DNA of 64,000 nucleotides, from the NCBI RefSeq assembly GCF_009758205.1, contig NZ_WRXN01000001.1:1116001-1180000 (forward strand), read 5' to 3'. This DNA is from Chitinophaga tropicalis (lineage in GTDB: Bacteria; Bacteroidota; Bacteroidia; Chitinophagales; Chitinophagaceae). The notes under the pieces were generated by a model, which had not been told where the DNA came from, ran no database searches, and was given only the letters and a program-made list of their open reading frames with translations. Shown piece after piece: positions 1-9,507 of the stretch. Made by a program: the position numbers and the translations under genes. The stretch's first letter is position 1; every line of letters starts with the position of its first letter.

Positions 1-2
1 GG

Positions 3-3000
3 ATAGATGGTGCTGACACCCTGTTTATTGACGATTATAAGTACGTGTATACTTATGGTAGCGGTAAAGAGGAAGAGCCGGTGCGGAACACTACTTTCTT
101 CTTTACAGACAGGGCCATTTACCGCCCCGGGCAGACCGTTTACTTTAAAGGTATAGTGGTTGGTGTTGACCCTGCAGTTGGTAAGAGCAAAGTAGTTTCT
201 GACCTGGTTACAAACGTGACACTTTATGATGCCAACAATGAAGAAGTAGCATCACAGAGCCTTACCTCAAATGAATACGGCACTTTCTCAGGGAAATTCC
301 GTTTGCCGGAAGGGCGTCTGAACGGAGAGTTCCGCCTGGAGGAAAATGCCGGACATGGAAGTATATCCTTTGCTGTAGAAGAATATAAACGACCTAAATT
401 TTATGTGGAGTTTGATTCTGTGAAAGGCAGTTACCGTGTAAATGATTCTGTTAAAATAACCGGTAAAGCCCTGGCATATGCAGGAAACAATGTTGATGGC
501 GCCAAAGTGAAATACCGTGTGGTAAGGCAGGCCCGCTTCCCTTATCCATGGCTGATGTGGAGAATACCTTATCATAGCGAGCCACGGGAGATCATACATG
601 GTGAAACAGAAACCGGCGCTGATGGTACGTTCAACGTTACATTCCCGGCATTGCCTGACCTGTCTGTGCCTGCTGCAACAAAACCGGTATTCTCCTATAT
701 TGTTACGGCAGATGTAACAGACCTCAACGGCGAGACCCGCAGCGGTGAAGAGACGGTAAGCGCAGGGTATCAGTCGCTCGAAATAAAACTGACCCTGAAT
801 GACCGTTTGCAGGCGAAAGATCTTGAAAAAATAACTGTGCAGACGCAGAACCTGAGCGGTACTTTCGAACCGGCAGAAGTAGTAATGACATTAAGTCCTG
901 TGCGGCCGCCGGCAAGACTGCTGCGTGAAAGATACTGGTCTAAACCTGACCAGTTCATCATTCCACAGGAAGAGTATGAAAAGGATTTTCCGCATGATAT
1001 CTACAAAGATGAAGATGAGAAGGAGAGCTGGGAAAGGAAAGCTGCTGTACAGACCAAAGCCTTTGTTACAAAACAGGGAGAAGCTGTAGCACTGGACAGC
1101 AAACAACTGCAGCCCGGATGGTATGAACTGAAAGTAAGTTCAAAAGATAAGTACGGAGAAGAAGTGGTGCAGAAGAAATTGTTTGAGATAGTAGATCCGG
1201 GGTCAAAGAAATTATCTTATCCATCTTACAGCTGGCTCTATGCAGGAAGCGATAAGGTTGAGCCGGGAGAAAAACAGCAACTGCTGATAGGATCTTCAGC
1301 GGAAGATGTGCATGTGATACAGATCTTATTACAGCCTGATGATAAAGAGACTGTAAGCACCTTTGATATCAGCAATGGTATTGAGAACAGGGATTATACA
1401 GCTGTGGAGAGTGATCGTGGCGGTGTTCATTTCCAGTACGCCTTTGTAAAAGATAACAGGGCATTTACTATCAGCCAGATGGTTAATGTACCGTGGACCA
1501 ATAAACAACTTGAAGTAACGGTTGCATCGCACCGTGATAAGTTGTTGCCTGGTGCAAAAGAAGAGTGGAAGGTAACTGTTAAAGGATATAAGGGAGCGAA
1601 AACTGCGGCAGAAATGGTGGCCGCCATGTACGACGCATCCCTGGATGCTTTCAGGCAACAGACATGGTATACGCCATCTATTTATCCGACTATAAGCTCA
1701 CCCCGTTACTGGAATATAAAAGAGAACTTCAAGGATGTTATCAGCATTGACAGGTATGACAGAAAAACTGCGTCAAGAGAGAATGCAGAGCCATTCACTT
1801 ACGATGAGCTGAATATGCAGGACAACTACCTTGGTGGCGCCGTATACCTGGTGATAGATAAAGACGGCCGCCTTGAGATCAGGGAAAGTGAAAGAGCAAG
1901 GGAAAAAAGAAGATACCTGATGAAGGAACGAGCAAGATTGGATGATGCAGTACCGGCTGCGCCAGTGGCTGCCATGAGCGTTGTGGAAGGAAAGGTTGCC
2001 GGAGTGAAAGCTGAAGAGATGGATTCTGCCGCTGCCGGCGGTGTGCCGGGAGCCGCTGAGAAGCCCAAAGCTCAGGACGAAAGCGTACAGCCTCGTAAGA
2101 ACTTCAACGAAACAGCATTCTTCCTGCCGGAACTTCGTACCGATGAAAACGGGGATATCAGTTTTAACTTTACTGTTCCTGAAGCGTTAACACGCTGGCG
2201 TTTCCTGGGGCTTGCACATACAAAGGATGCTGCATTCGGCGCTGTGGAAAGCAGTGTAGTTACACAGAAACCGCTTATGGTGCAGCCTAACGCTCCGCGG
2301 TTCATGAGGGAAGGTGATAAGATCCGGTTCTCTGCCAAGATCAGCAATATGGCGGATAGCGCGTTGACAGGAGAGGCCCGTCTTGAATTGCTGGATGCAG
2401 CTACTATGAAACCGGTAGATGGGTGGTTCCAGAATGTCTTCCCTGTACAACATTTTACTGTACAGAAAGGACAGAGTACAGCTGTAGTTTTCCCGGTAGA
2501 TATTCCTTATAACTTCGGTTCTTCCCTGTTATACCGTATTGTAGCCAAGTCAGGCGCCTTCAGTGACGGAGAAGAAAATGCGCTGCCTGTGCTTACCAAC
2601 AATATGCTGGTAACAGAAACATTGCCGCTGGCCATGCGTGGTGATGGCACACGTACTTTCACAATGCCTAAACTGCAGAGCAGCGGTACGTCAGAGACTT
2701 TAATGCAGTATGCATATACTGTTGAGTTTTCTGCTAATCCTGCCTGGTATGCTGTGCAGGCGTTACCATACCTGATGGAATATCCGCATGAATGTTCAGA
2801 GCAGATATTTAACAGATATTATGCAAATACACTGGCTACTCATGTAGCTAATGCAATACCGGGAGTGAAGAATATTTTTGATGAATGGCGTACTTCAGAT
2901 ACTGCTGCATTGCAGAGCAACCTGCAGAAAAACCAGGAGCTGAAATCTGTATTGCTCCAGGAAACGCCATGGGTAATGGAAGCTGAAAGTGAAACGGAGC

Positions 3001-4433
3001 AGAAAAAGAGGATTGCTTTGTTGTTTGATCTGCACCGTATGAGTGGAGAGCAATCTAAAGCTATTGGTCAGTTACAGCAACGTCAACTGCCCAGTGGTGC
3101 CTTCCCCTGGTTTAATATGATGTGGGAAGACCGTTTCATCACACAGTATATTGTAGCGGGTATTGGTCGCCTGCAGCAGGTCGGCGCATTGCAGGGCAAG
3201 GATATGGACGCCGTACAATCTATTCTCAGCAAAGGCGTGGATTATCTTGACAGAGAGATCGATAAAAGCTATTATGAGCTGAAGAAGAATAAGATTAAAA
3301 TGACAGATCAGCATATCGGTTATATTGAGGCGCATTACCTGTATACCCGTAGCCTGCTGAAGAATGTTCCTCTTGCTGATAAGTATAAAGTATCTTACCA
3401 GTATTATCTTTCACAGGCTAAACAGTACTGGCTGCAACAGGACGTTTATGCACAGGCAATGTTAGCGGTAGCATTGAAGAGAAGCGGAGATGCCGTTACT
3501 GCCAGTAGTATTATCCGTTCATTGAAAGAGCATGCTTCTGTGAATGAAGAAATGGGTATGTACTGGAAAACGTTGCATGGCGGCTACTGGTGGTATCAGG
3601 CACCAATAGAATCGCAGGCAATGCTGATCGAAGCGTTCACGGAAGTGACTAACGATACTACTGCTATCGGCGATATGAAAACATGGCTGCTGAAAAACAA
3701 ACAGACTAATAACTGGCATACCACCAAGGCTACTGCCGATGCCTGTTATGCTATGTTGCTGGGTGGCAGTAACTGGTTGAGCGCTACTCCTGTAGTAAAT
3801 ATCAAGGCAGGTAATGAAGTGATCAGCAGTACAACACAGAAAACGGAAGCAGGTACCGGTTATTTCAAGCAACGTTTTGATAAAGACGAAGTGAAACCTG
3901 CTATGGGTAAAATAGAAGTGAGTGTGCAGGGAAGTAAAGGGCAGCCATCATGGGGCGCAGTTTACTGGCAATACTTTGAGCAACTGGATAAGATCACGCC
4001 TGCTGCCACACCGCTGAAACTGGAGAAGACTCTTTTCATAGAAAAGAATACAGATAAAGGGCCGGTGCTGACAGCAATAGAAGATGGTAACAGGCTGAAG
4101 GTAGGTGATAAAGTTAAAGTACGTGTTGTGATGAAAGTAGATCGTGATATGGAATACATTCACCTGAGAGATATGCGTGCTGCGTGTTTTGAACCAACTA
4201 ATGTGATCAGTGAAAGTAAGTGGCAGAATGGGGTGAGTTATTATGAAAGCACTAAGGATGCTTCCACTAATTTCTTCTTCAGCCGTTTGCCTAAAGGGAC
4301 TTATGTGTTTGAATATCCTATGTTCGTAACGCATGAGGGGGATTTCAGTAATGGTATCAGTACTGCACAGTGTATGTATGCGCCTGAATTCAGTGCGCAT
4401 AGTGAAGGGATAAGGGTGAAGGTAGTGGAGTAG
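3..4433 (+). CDS. alpha-2-macroglobulin family protein (5' truncated)
   Basis: The reading frame is open from the first bases of the window, so the N-terminus lies outside; 1,476 residues are visible. A macroglobulin MG2-type segment (DRAIYRPGQ) begins near visible residue 35, a central MG/ANA-like part contains NETAFFLPELRT followed by VPEALTRWRF, typical of the A2M domain, and the thioester motif CSEQ is encoded at 2793-2804 in the context YPHECSEQ. A low-complexity Ala/Gly/Pro linker is encoded around 1950-2090. Bacterial alpha-2-macroglobulins are periplasmic or surface proteins thought to trap foreign proteases through the thioester. The intact CxEQ motif suggests a thioester-competent type. 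Terminated by a hairpin just downstream. Family assignment is firm; substrate and partner are not visible. A penicillin-binding protein 1C partner, common in Proteobacteria, is not seen nearby. Confidence 0.9.
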   Translation: MDGADTLFIDDYKYVYTYGSGKEEEPVRNTTFFFTDRAIYRPGQTVYFKGIVVGVDPAVGKSKVVSDLVTNVTLYDANNEEVASQSLTSNEYGTFSGKFRLPEGRLNGEFRLEENAGHGSISFAVEEYKRPKFYVEFDSVKGSYRVNDSVKITGKALAYAGNNVDGAKVKYRVVRQARFPYPWLMWRIPYHSEPREIIHGETETGADGTFNVTFPALPDLSVPAATKPVFSYIVTADVTDLNGETRSGEETVSAGYQSLEIKLTLNDRLQAKDLEKITVQTQNLSGTFEPAEVVMTLSPVRPPARLLRERYWSKPDQFIIPQEEYEKDFPHDIYKDEDEKESWERKAAVQTKAFVTKQGEAVALDSKQLQPGWYELKVSSKDKYGEEVVQKKLFEIVDPGSKKLSYPSYSWLYAGSDKVEPGEKQQLLIGSSAEDVHVIQILLQPDDKETVSTFDISNGIENRDYTAVESDRGGVHFQYAFVKDNRAFTISQMVNVPWTNKQLEVTVASHRDKLLPGAKEEWKVTVKGYKGAKTAAEMVAAMYDASLDAFRQQTWYTPSIYPTISSPRYWNIKENFKDVISIDRYDRKTASRENAEPFTYDELNMQDNYLGGAVYLVIDKDGRLEIRESERAREKRRYLMKERARLDDAVPAAPVAAMSVVEGKVAGVKAEEMDSAAAGGVPGAAEKPKAQDESVQPRKNFNETAFFLPELRTDENGDISFNFTVPEALTRWRFLGLAHTKDAAFGAVESSVVTQKPLMVQPNAPRFMREGDKIRFSAKISNMADSALTGEARLELLDAATMKPVDGWFQNVFPVQHFTVQKGQSTAVVFPVDIPYNFGSSLLYRIVAKSGAFSDGEENALPVLTNNMLVTETLPLAMRGDGTRTFTMPKLQSSGTSETLMQYAYTVEFSANPAWYAVQALPYLMEYPHECSEQIFNRYYANTLATHVANAIPGVKNIFDEWRTSDTAALQSNLQKNQELKSVLLQETPWVMEAESETEQKKRIALLFDLHRMSGEQSKAIGQLQQRQLPSGAFPWFNMMWEDRFITQYIVAGIGRLQQVGALQGKDMDAVQSILSKGVDYLDREIDKSYYELKKNKIKMTDQHIGYIEAHYLYTRSLLKNVPLADKYKVSYQYYLSQAKQYWLQQDVYAQAMLAVALKRSGDAVTASSIIRSLKEHASVNEEMGMYWKTLHGGYWWYQAPIESQAMLIEAFTEVTNDTTAIGDMKTWLLKNKQTNNWHTTKATADACYAMLLGGSNWLSATPVVNIKAGNEVISSTTQKTEAGTGYFKQRFDKDEVKPAMGKIEVSVQGSKGQPSWGAVYWQYFEQLDKITPAATPLKLEKTLFIEKNTDKGPVLTAIEDGNRLKVGDKVKVRVVMKVDRDMEYIHLRDMRAACFEPTNVISESKWQNGVSYYESTKDASTNFFFSRLPKGTYVFEYPMFVTHEGDFSNGISTAQCMYAPEFSAHSEGIRVKVVE

Positions 4434-4458
4434 TTTGCATAACCCCGTTTAGTAAAAC

Positions 4459-4485
4459 CGGACACCCCTGTTTCAAAAGCGGACA
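4459..4485. promoter_or_regulatory. direct repeat AAAANCGGACA, 21-bp period
   Basis: Two CGGACA hexamers at 4459-4464 and 4480-4485, each preceded by AAAA plus one base, lie 21 bp apart, about two helical turns. They sit between the macroglobulin gene and the esterase/permease pair. The spacing would place two protein units on one DNA face. No matching promoter was found nearby, and a terminator lies between the repeats and the next gene, so the function is uncertain. Confidence 0.35.
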
Positions 4486-4522
4486 ATTTTGCAACAAAAT
4501 ATTTATTCAATCTGTTGATTTA

Positions 4523-4557
4523 CAAAAGGATGTCTTTAGGCATCCTTTTGGTTTTTT
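4523..4557 (+). terminator. intrinsic terminator after macroglobulin gene
   Basis: A perfect 10-bp stem CAAAAGGATG/CATCCTTTTG with an 8-nt loop is followed by G and six T. It separates the macroglobulin gene from the esterase. Confidence 0.8.
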
Positions 4558-4581
4558 AGCTCACGCTCATAAACATGCCAT

Positions 4582-5961
4582 ATGAAAAGTACAGTATTAG
4601 TCTTCCTGCTCCTTCCATTGGGAGGCTTTGCCCAGGAGATCATTAAAGATTCTATTTATTCAGAGGTGTTAAAGGAACAACGGAAAATAGAGATTGTGCT
4701 ACCGGATAATTATAAGCCTGGTTCAGGAGAGAGGTATGAGGCAACGTATGTTACGGATGGCGAGTGGAACACAAAAATTGTGGCGCAGCTGCAACGGTTT
4801 GTACAGATACAGCGGATGCCGCCGAATGTAATTGTGAGTTTGCCTAACACTTATGTGAATGGTGAAAATATGAGGGGAAGAGATTTTACACCGACAAAGG
4901 CGAATGACCTGAGATATGAAGGCGGAGCGGATAAATTCATTACATTTCTGAAGGATGAGCTGATCCCTTATGTAGAAAAGAAATACCCGATTAAAGGGTT
5001 AAGAACATTGTATGGCGGTTCTTTAGGTGGCGTGTTTGGACTGTATACTTTCTTTAAAGAACCTTTTTTATTCCAGTCATATATGCTGGCAGATCCTGCT
5101 TTCTGGTGGGATAATAAGTATCTGATAAAGATGGCAGCAGATAGTTTGCCGGTGTTGCCTAATGCCGGAAGAACATTGTTGATTACCGGGAGGGAAGGAG
5201 AGCCTATGAAGTATATGATGGTGAAAGACATGGATTCTGTTTTCCGTGCAAAGGCACCAGCTACCCTGCACTGGAAGACACTTGTTTATACGGGGGAAAC
5301 ACATAATTCTATGCTCTTTAAAACCGTTTATGACGGATTTATATACACCTATGAGGGTTTTGCCAGAGATGCGATAAAATTCCATCCTATGGGAGGCATT
5401 GTATTGAAGGATAAACCGTTTAATTTATTTTGTTACCCGGAAGAACAACTGAACAACGTGAGATATACTACAGATGGTACAGAGCCAGTCCTCACGTCTC
5501 CCGCCATCAACAGAGGTGTCAGCCCGGTAACCGTATCATCACAACTTATTGTCAAAGCATTTTCTGTACGAGATGAATATGATAAAACAACAAAAGGGAA
5601 TTTTGTGATAGGTGAAACACTGCGCGCATTACCTAAGCTAAAGAATGCAAAACCCGGCGGACTGGATACTTTAGCCGGACATATAGACGGCTTTATTGAA
5701 ATAAAAGAACCAGGGTATTACCTGTTTGCATTGATGCATCCGGACCAGGAAACAAAGGTCTCAATCGGCGATCAGCAGATGTTTGATTTTGTACCTGCAA
5801 AGGAAAGGGATGATGTATCTTACATGTTGCCGCTGGAAAAAGGGTTTTATCCTTTGCATATCACATATACAGCAGGAAAGAATGCTCCGGAATTCAGGTA
5901 TATAGTACCTGGAAAAGATGAACCGGAGGTTATTCCTGCCGCTTTACAATATCATAAATAA
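4582..5961 (+). CDS. secreted alpha/beta-hydrolase esterase with C-terminal beta domains
   Basis: 459 residues. The first ~18 residues form a signal peptide (hydrophobic VFLLLPLGGFA, cleavage before QE). The N-terminal ~260 residues resemble the esterase D / Fes-like alpha/beta hydrolase family: the nucleophile elbow YGGSLGG places the predicted catalytic Ser at residue 147, and a His in TGETHNS near residue 240 is a candidate for the triad. Residues ~275-340 contain YTTDGTEP, typical of chitobiase/FN3-like C-terminal domains, and the last ~90 residues (GHIDGFIEIKEPGYY) look like a PA14-type beta domain. The combination suggests an envelope esterase that binds carbohydrate, but the substrate is unknown. 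The permease gene starts 7 bases after its stop, so the two are probably co-transcribed. Confidence 0.8.
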   Translation: MKSTVLVFLLLPLGGFAQEIIKDSIYSEVLKEQRKIEIVLPDNYKPGSGERYEATYVTDGEWNTKIVAQLQRFVQIQRMPPNVIVSLPNTYVNGENMRGRDFTPTKANDLRYEGGADKFITFLKDELIPYVEKKYPIKGLRTLYGGSLGGVFGLYTFFKEPFLFQSYMLADPAFWWDNKYLIKMAADSLPVLPNAGRTLLITGREGEPMKYMMVKDMDSVFRAKAPATLHWKTLVYTGETHNSMLFKTVYDGFIYTYEGFARDAIKFHPMGGIVLKDKPFNLFCYPEEQLNNVRYTTDGTEPVLTSPAINRGVSPVTVSSQLIVKAFSVRDEYDKTTKGNFVIGETLRALPKLKNAKPGGLDTLAGHIDGFIEIKEPGYYLFALMHPDQETKVSIGDQQMFDFVPAKERDDVSYMLPLEKGFYPLHITYTAGKNAPEFRYIVPGKDEPEVIPAALQYHK

Positions 5962-5968
5962 CAGTGTC

Positions 5969-8347
5969 ATGTTTGAAAGCTATCTCAAAGCTGCAATACG
6001 CAATCTTTTCAGGAATAAGGCATACAACTTTCTGAATATTTCCGGATTAGCAATAGGTATTGTTTGTGCTGGTATTATCTTCTTATGGGTGGAAGATGAG
6101 ATGACGTTTGATCATACCCATCAAAAGAGAGACAGGATCTATGCTTTAATGGCCAATTGGGACTATAGTGGTTATATCCCTACATTTTCTTCTATGCCTG
6201 GATTGGCAGGGCCTGAAGTGAAACGTGATATTCCCGGTATCAAAGAGTCCTGCCGTATAACAGGCTTTACCCCGCCTTTCCTGTTCAGCATAGGAGAGAA
6301 ATCTATGTATGCCAGTGGCAGGTATGCTGATCCTTCGCTCTTTGACATATTTACACTGCCCTTTACTGAAGGCAATAGTGCAACAGCTTTTAAGGACCTG
6401 TATTCGATAGTCGTAACCCAGAAGACCGCAAGGAAGTTTTTTGGTGTTGATAAAGGTGTAGTGGGCAGAAGGGTGAAAGTGGATAATAAGCAGGAATATA
6501 CCATCAGTGGTGTGATCAGGGATATCCCGGAAAATTCCAGTATTCAGTTTGAATGGGTAGCTCCTTTCCAGTTATACTATCAGCAGAATGACTGGCTGAA
6601 TAACTGGACCAACAATGGTATTGACACATATGTAGAACTGGAGCCTGCCGCAAACCCCGCAGCTATTGATAAGAAGCTGTACAACTTCATTCAGCAAAGA
6701 GCGCCGGAAGCTATCAATCACATATTCCTGTTCAATATGAATGACTGGCGGTTGCATGGGAATTTTGTGAATGGTAAGCAGTCCGGTGGACGTATACAGT
6801 ATGTACGCATGTTCTCTATTATTGCCTGGATCATTCTTCTTATAGCCTGTATCAACTTCATGAACCTGGCTACTGCCCGTAGTGAGAAGAGGGCAAGGGA
6901 AGTAGGTGTAAGGAAAGTGATGGGCGCCAACAGAGGAGGACTGATAGTCCAGTTCATAGGAGAAGCTTTGCTGATGGCAACACTGGCCTGTATAATGGCT
7001 TTGATCATCATTATGCTGATATTACCTGCCTGCAATGCTTTGATGGATAAAAATCTTACACTGGGATTAGGCAACCCGGTACATATTATGGCGCTGGTAA
7101 TGATCATCTTTATCTGTGGATTGGTGGCCGGCAGTTACCCGTCTTTTTATCTTTCTTCTTTTCACCCGGTAGCGGTGCTGAAAGGATTCGGTATTAAAGA
7201 AGGGGGCGCAGCTTTTATACGCAAAGGCCTGGTGATATTACAATTTACAGTATCCATTATGCTGATCATCAGCACGGTGATCATCTATCAGCAGATACAG
7301 CATGTAAAAACTAGAGATCTTGGATTTAATAAAGATCTGCTGTTAAGCATGAGTATACAGGGGAACATGGTACAGCATTTTAATGCTATTAAACAGGACC
7401 TCTTAAATACAGGGGTGGTAGAGAATGCAGCGCTTACAGATCATGTTACGATCTATGGCGGTAATAATACCAATTCCATGAGATGGAAGGGAAAGCCTGA
7501 GAATGAGAATGTGCTGATATCACAACGCCTGGTGAGCCCGGAATTCATCAAAACATCGGGTATGCAGCTGATTGAAGGGCGTGACTTTTATCAGAATGGA
7601 GATAGTTCCAATGTGATCATTACAGCATCTCTTGCCAAACTGATGGGAGAGGGAAGTGCAATAGGCAAGACCCTGGAAATACCATCACCTTACGGTCGGG
7701 ATAAATTGCTTGTGCTGAATGTAGTGGGAGTATTAAAGGATTATGTGTATGGGGATATGTATTCAAAAAGATCTGATCCTGTGGTTTTCTTCTGTTATCC
7801 TAATGCTGCCGCTCTCATGTATGTGAAGCTGAAACCGGCAACTGATCCGGCGGCGGCGTTATCTGCCGTTGAGAAAGTGATGGTGAGGGATAATCCCGGT
7901 TATCCGTTTGAATATACATTTGTCAATGACCAGTTCAATAATATGTTCCAGGCAGAAATGCTGGTAGGCAGGTTATCGAGGGTATTTGCGTTGCTGGCCA
8001 TTATTATTTCCTGCCTGGGGTTATTTGGCCTGGCTGCTTATACTGCGGAACGAAGGACCAGGGAAATAGGGATACGCAAGGTGCTGGGCGCCAGTGTAAC
8101 GGGTATCACTGCGTTGTTGTCCCGCGATTTTCTGCGGCTGGTAGGTATTTCCTGCATCATCGGGTTTCCGCTGGCGTGGTGGGCCATGTCTGTATGGCTG
8201 CAGGGGTATGCTTACCGGGTATCTATTCACTGGTGGGTGTTTGTAATGACCGGTGCTGCAGCTCTACTCATTTCATTATTCACTGTCAGCTTCCAGGCTA
8301 TCAAAGCTGCTGTAATGAACCCGGTGAAAAGTCTGAAGGCTGAATAA
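5969..8347 (+). CDS. MacB/FtsX-type ABC transporter permease
   Basis: 792 residues from ATG 5969 (MFESYLKAAIRNLFRNK), the usual start of this Bacteroidota family; a frame extension upstream would overlap the esterase gene and is not used. It has one transmembrane helix near residue 20, a large periplasmic MacB_PCD-like domain, three helices around 285-440 with the FtsX signature region (NLATARSEKRAREVGVRKV), a second periplasmic domain, and three C-terminal helices with a repeated TAERRTREIGIRKVLGAS block. This duplicated architecture fits MacB/LolC-like mechanotransmission permeases. No ATPase subunit gene is adjacent, which is common for these permeases in Bacteroidota. Probably co-transcribed with the esterase; substrate unknown. 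Confidence 0.88.
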   Translation: MFESYLKAAIRNLFRNKAYNFLNISGLAIGIVCAGIIFLWVEDEMTFDHTHQKRDRIYALMANWDYSGYIPTFSSMPGLAGPEVKRDIPGIKESCRITGFTPPFLFSIGEKSMYASGRYADPSLFDIFTLPFTEGNSATAFKDLYSIVVTQKTARKFFGVDKGVVGRRVKVDNKQEYTISGVIRDIPENSSIQFEWVAPFQLYYQQNDWLNNWTNNGIDTYVELEPAANPAAIDKKLYNFIQQRAPEAINHIFLFNMNDWRLHGNFVNGKQSGGRIQYVRMFSIIAWIILLIACINFMNLATARSEKRAREVGVRKVMGANRGGLIVQFIGEALLMATLACIMALIIIMLILPACNALMDKNLTLGLGNPVHIMALVMIIFICGLVAGSYPSFYLSSFHPVAVLKGFGIKEGGAAFIRKGLVILQFTVSIMLIISTVIIYQQIQHVKTRDLGFNKDLLLSMSIQGNMVQHFNAIKQDLLNTGVVENAALTDHVTIYGGNNTNSMRWKGKPENENVLISQRLVSPEFIKTSGMQLIEGRDFYQNGDSSNVIITASLAKLMGEGSAIGKTLEIPSPYGRDKLLVLNVVGVLKDYVYGDMYSKRSDPVVFFCYPNAAALMYVKLKPATDPAAALSAVEKVMVRDNPGYPFEYTFVNDQFNNMFQAEMLVGRLSRVFALLAIIISCLGLFGLAAYTAERRTREIGIRKVLGASVTGITALLSRDFLRLVGISCIIGFPLAWWAMSVWLQGYAYRVSIHWWVFVMTGAAALLISLFTVSFQAIKAAVMNPVKSLKAE

Positions 8348-8368
8348 GTGTTGTAATTTGCAGCCCAA

Positions 8369-9424
8369 ATGAATGCAGATTTTCTCATTGTGGGCCAGGG
8401 CACTGCCGGGACAGTGCTAAGTTATACGCTGATGCAGGCCGGACATTCCGTGCTGGTCATAGACGATCCTAAACCTAACAGTTCTTCCCGTGTGGCGGCA
8501 GGAGTGATCAATCCTGTTTCCGGCCGCCGGTTTACGGTAGCCTGGCAATATGATGAGATCTATCCCCTGGCCAGAGACACTTACCGGCATATGGAGCAAT
8601 TGCTGGGCGTAGAGGTATTTACAGAACGGGATATTTATACTGTTCTGCCTTCGGAGCAACTAAGAACGGCTTTCATGGAAAGGACCCAGGGCCTGGCCTA
8701 TATGGAAGAGCCTTCCGACCGGCGGATAGCAGAATATGGCCAGTGGCTGGACCAGCCTTTTGGAGCAGCTATAGTAAAAGGCGCTACTGTCAGGCTGTCG
8801 GCCTTACTGCCTGCCTGGAGGCAATATCTTATTGAAAAGAACAGCCTGCTGGAAGCGGTCTTTGATCTTTCCAGGCTCATTATCAATGAAAAAGGTGTGC
8901 AATATGGGGATGTCAGTGCCCGCTACCTGGTTTTCTGTGAAGGGGCGGCCACGACTACTAATCCCTGGTTTAAGAATATTCCTTTCCTGCTCAACAAAGG
9001 AGAGGTGTTGCAGATACGTATACCTGGTTTTTCCACTCCTGATATTATTAAGAGAAGCATAACCCTGGTGCCCCAGGGAGAAGATAACTACTGGGTAGGT
9101 TCCACTTTTGCGTGGGATTACCCGGATGAGGCCCCTACTGCTGAAAAGCGGGCCTTCCTGGAGGAGGGGTTACAGCAGTTGCTGAAGGTGCCTTACCAGG
9201 TGACGGGTCAGCTGGCGGCAGTCAGGCCGTCCGGTACAGACCGCCGCCCGATAGTGGGAATGCACCCGGATCACCCCGCTATAGGTATATTTAACGGGCT
9301 GGGAACTAAAGGTACTTCCCTGGCGCCAGCTATGGCGGCCCAATTTGCGGCCCATATCCTTGAAAACGCCCCACTACAGCCGGATACAGATATTAAACGG
9401 TTTTTTAACAGGACCCGGGGATAG
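8369..9424 (+). CDS. FAD-dependent oxidoreductase (DAO family)
   Basis: 351 residues. The N-terminus carries the dinucleotide fold FLIVGQGTAGTVLSYTLMQAG with an acidic residue ending beta-2 (VIDD), followed by SSRVAAGVINPVSGRRF, typical of D-amino-acid-oxidase/glycine-oxidase-like flavoproteins. Near the C-terminus, AAVRPSGTDRRPIVG and NGLGTKGTSLAPAMA form the second FAD-binding part. The substrate cannot be read from the sequence; some relatives are the oxidase domain of MnmC (tRNA modification), but no methyltransferase domain is fused here. Starts 21 bases after the permease gene. Confidence 0.85.
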   Translation: MNADFLIVGQGTAGTVLSYTLMQAGHSVLVIDDPKPNSSSRVAAGVINPVSGRRFTVAWQYDEIYPLARDTYRHMEQLLGVEVFTERDIYTVLPSEQLRTAFMERTQGLAYMEEPSDRRIAEYGQWLDQPFGAAIVKGATVRLSALLPAWRQYLIEKNSLLEAVFDLSRLIINEKGVQYGDVSARYLVFCEGAATTTNPWFKNIPFLLNKGEVLQIRIPGFSTPDIIKRSITLVPQGEDNYWVGSTFAWDYPDEAPTAEKRAFLEEGLQQLLKVPYQVTGQLAAVRPSGTDRRPIVGMHPDHPAIGIFNGLGTKGTSLAPAMAAQFAAHILENAPLQPDTDIKRFFNRTRG

Positions 9425-9443
9425 AAATGCAGGCGGCAAAATG

Positions 9444-9451
9444 TATCTTTG
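9444..9451 (+). promoter_or_regulatory. -7 promoter element TATCTTTG for aspS
   Basis: Exact match to the Bacteroidota housekeeping -7 consensus TAnnTTTG, 56 bases upstream of the aspS start. No clear -33 TTG at the expected spacing. Confidence 0.55.
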
Positions 9452-9507
9452 CCGACCGTTCGGGCAGCAACTCCCGGGCATAACACTGAACTATATAATA
9501 TAAAGAT

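Noticed and set aside
4481..4492. sigma-54 type -24/-12 promoter before the esterase
   Set aside because: GG and GC are 8 bases apart rather than 10, and a terminator lies between it and the gene.
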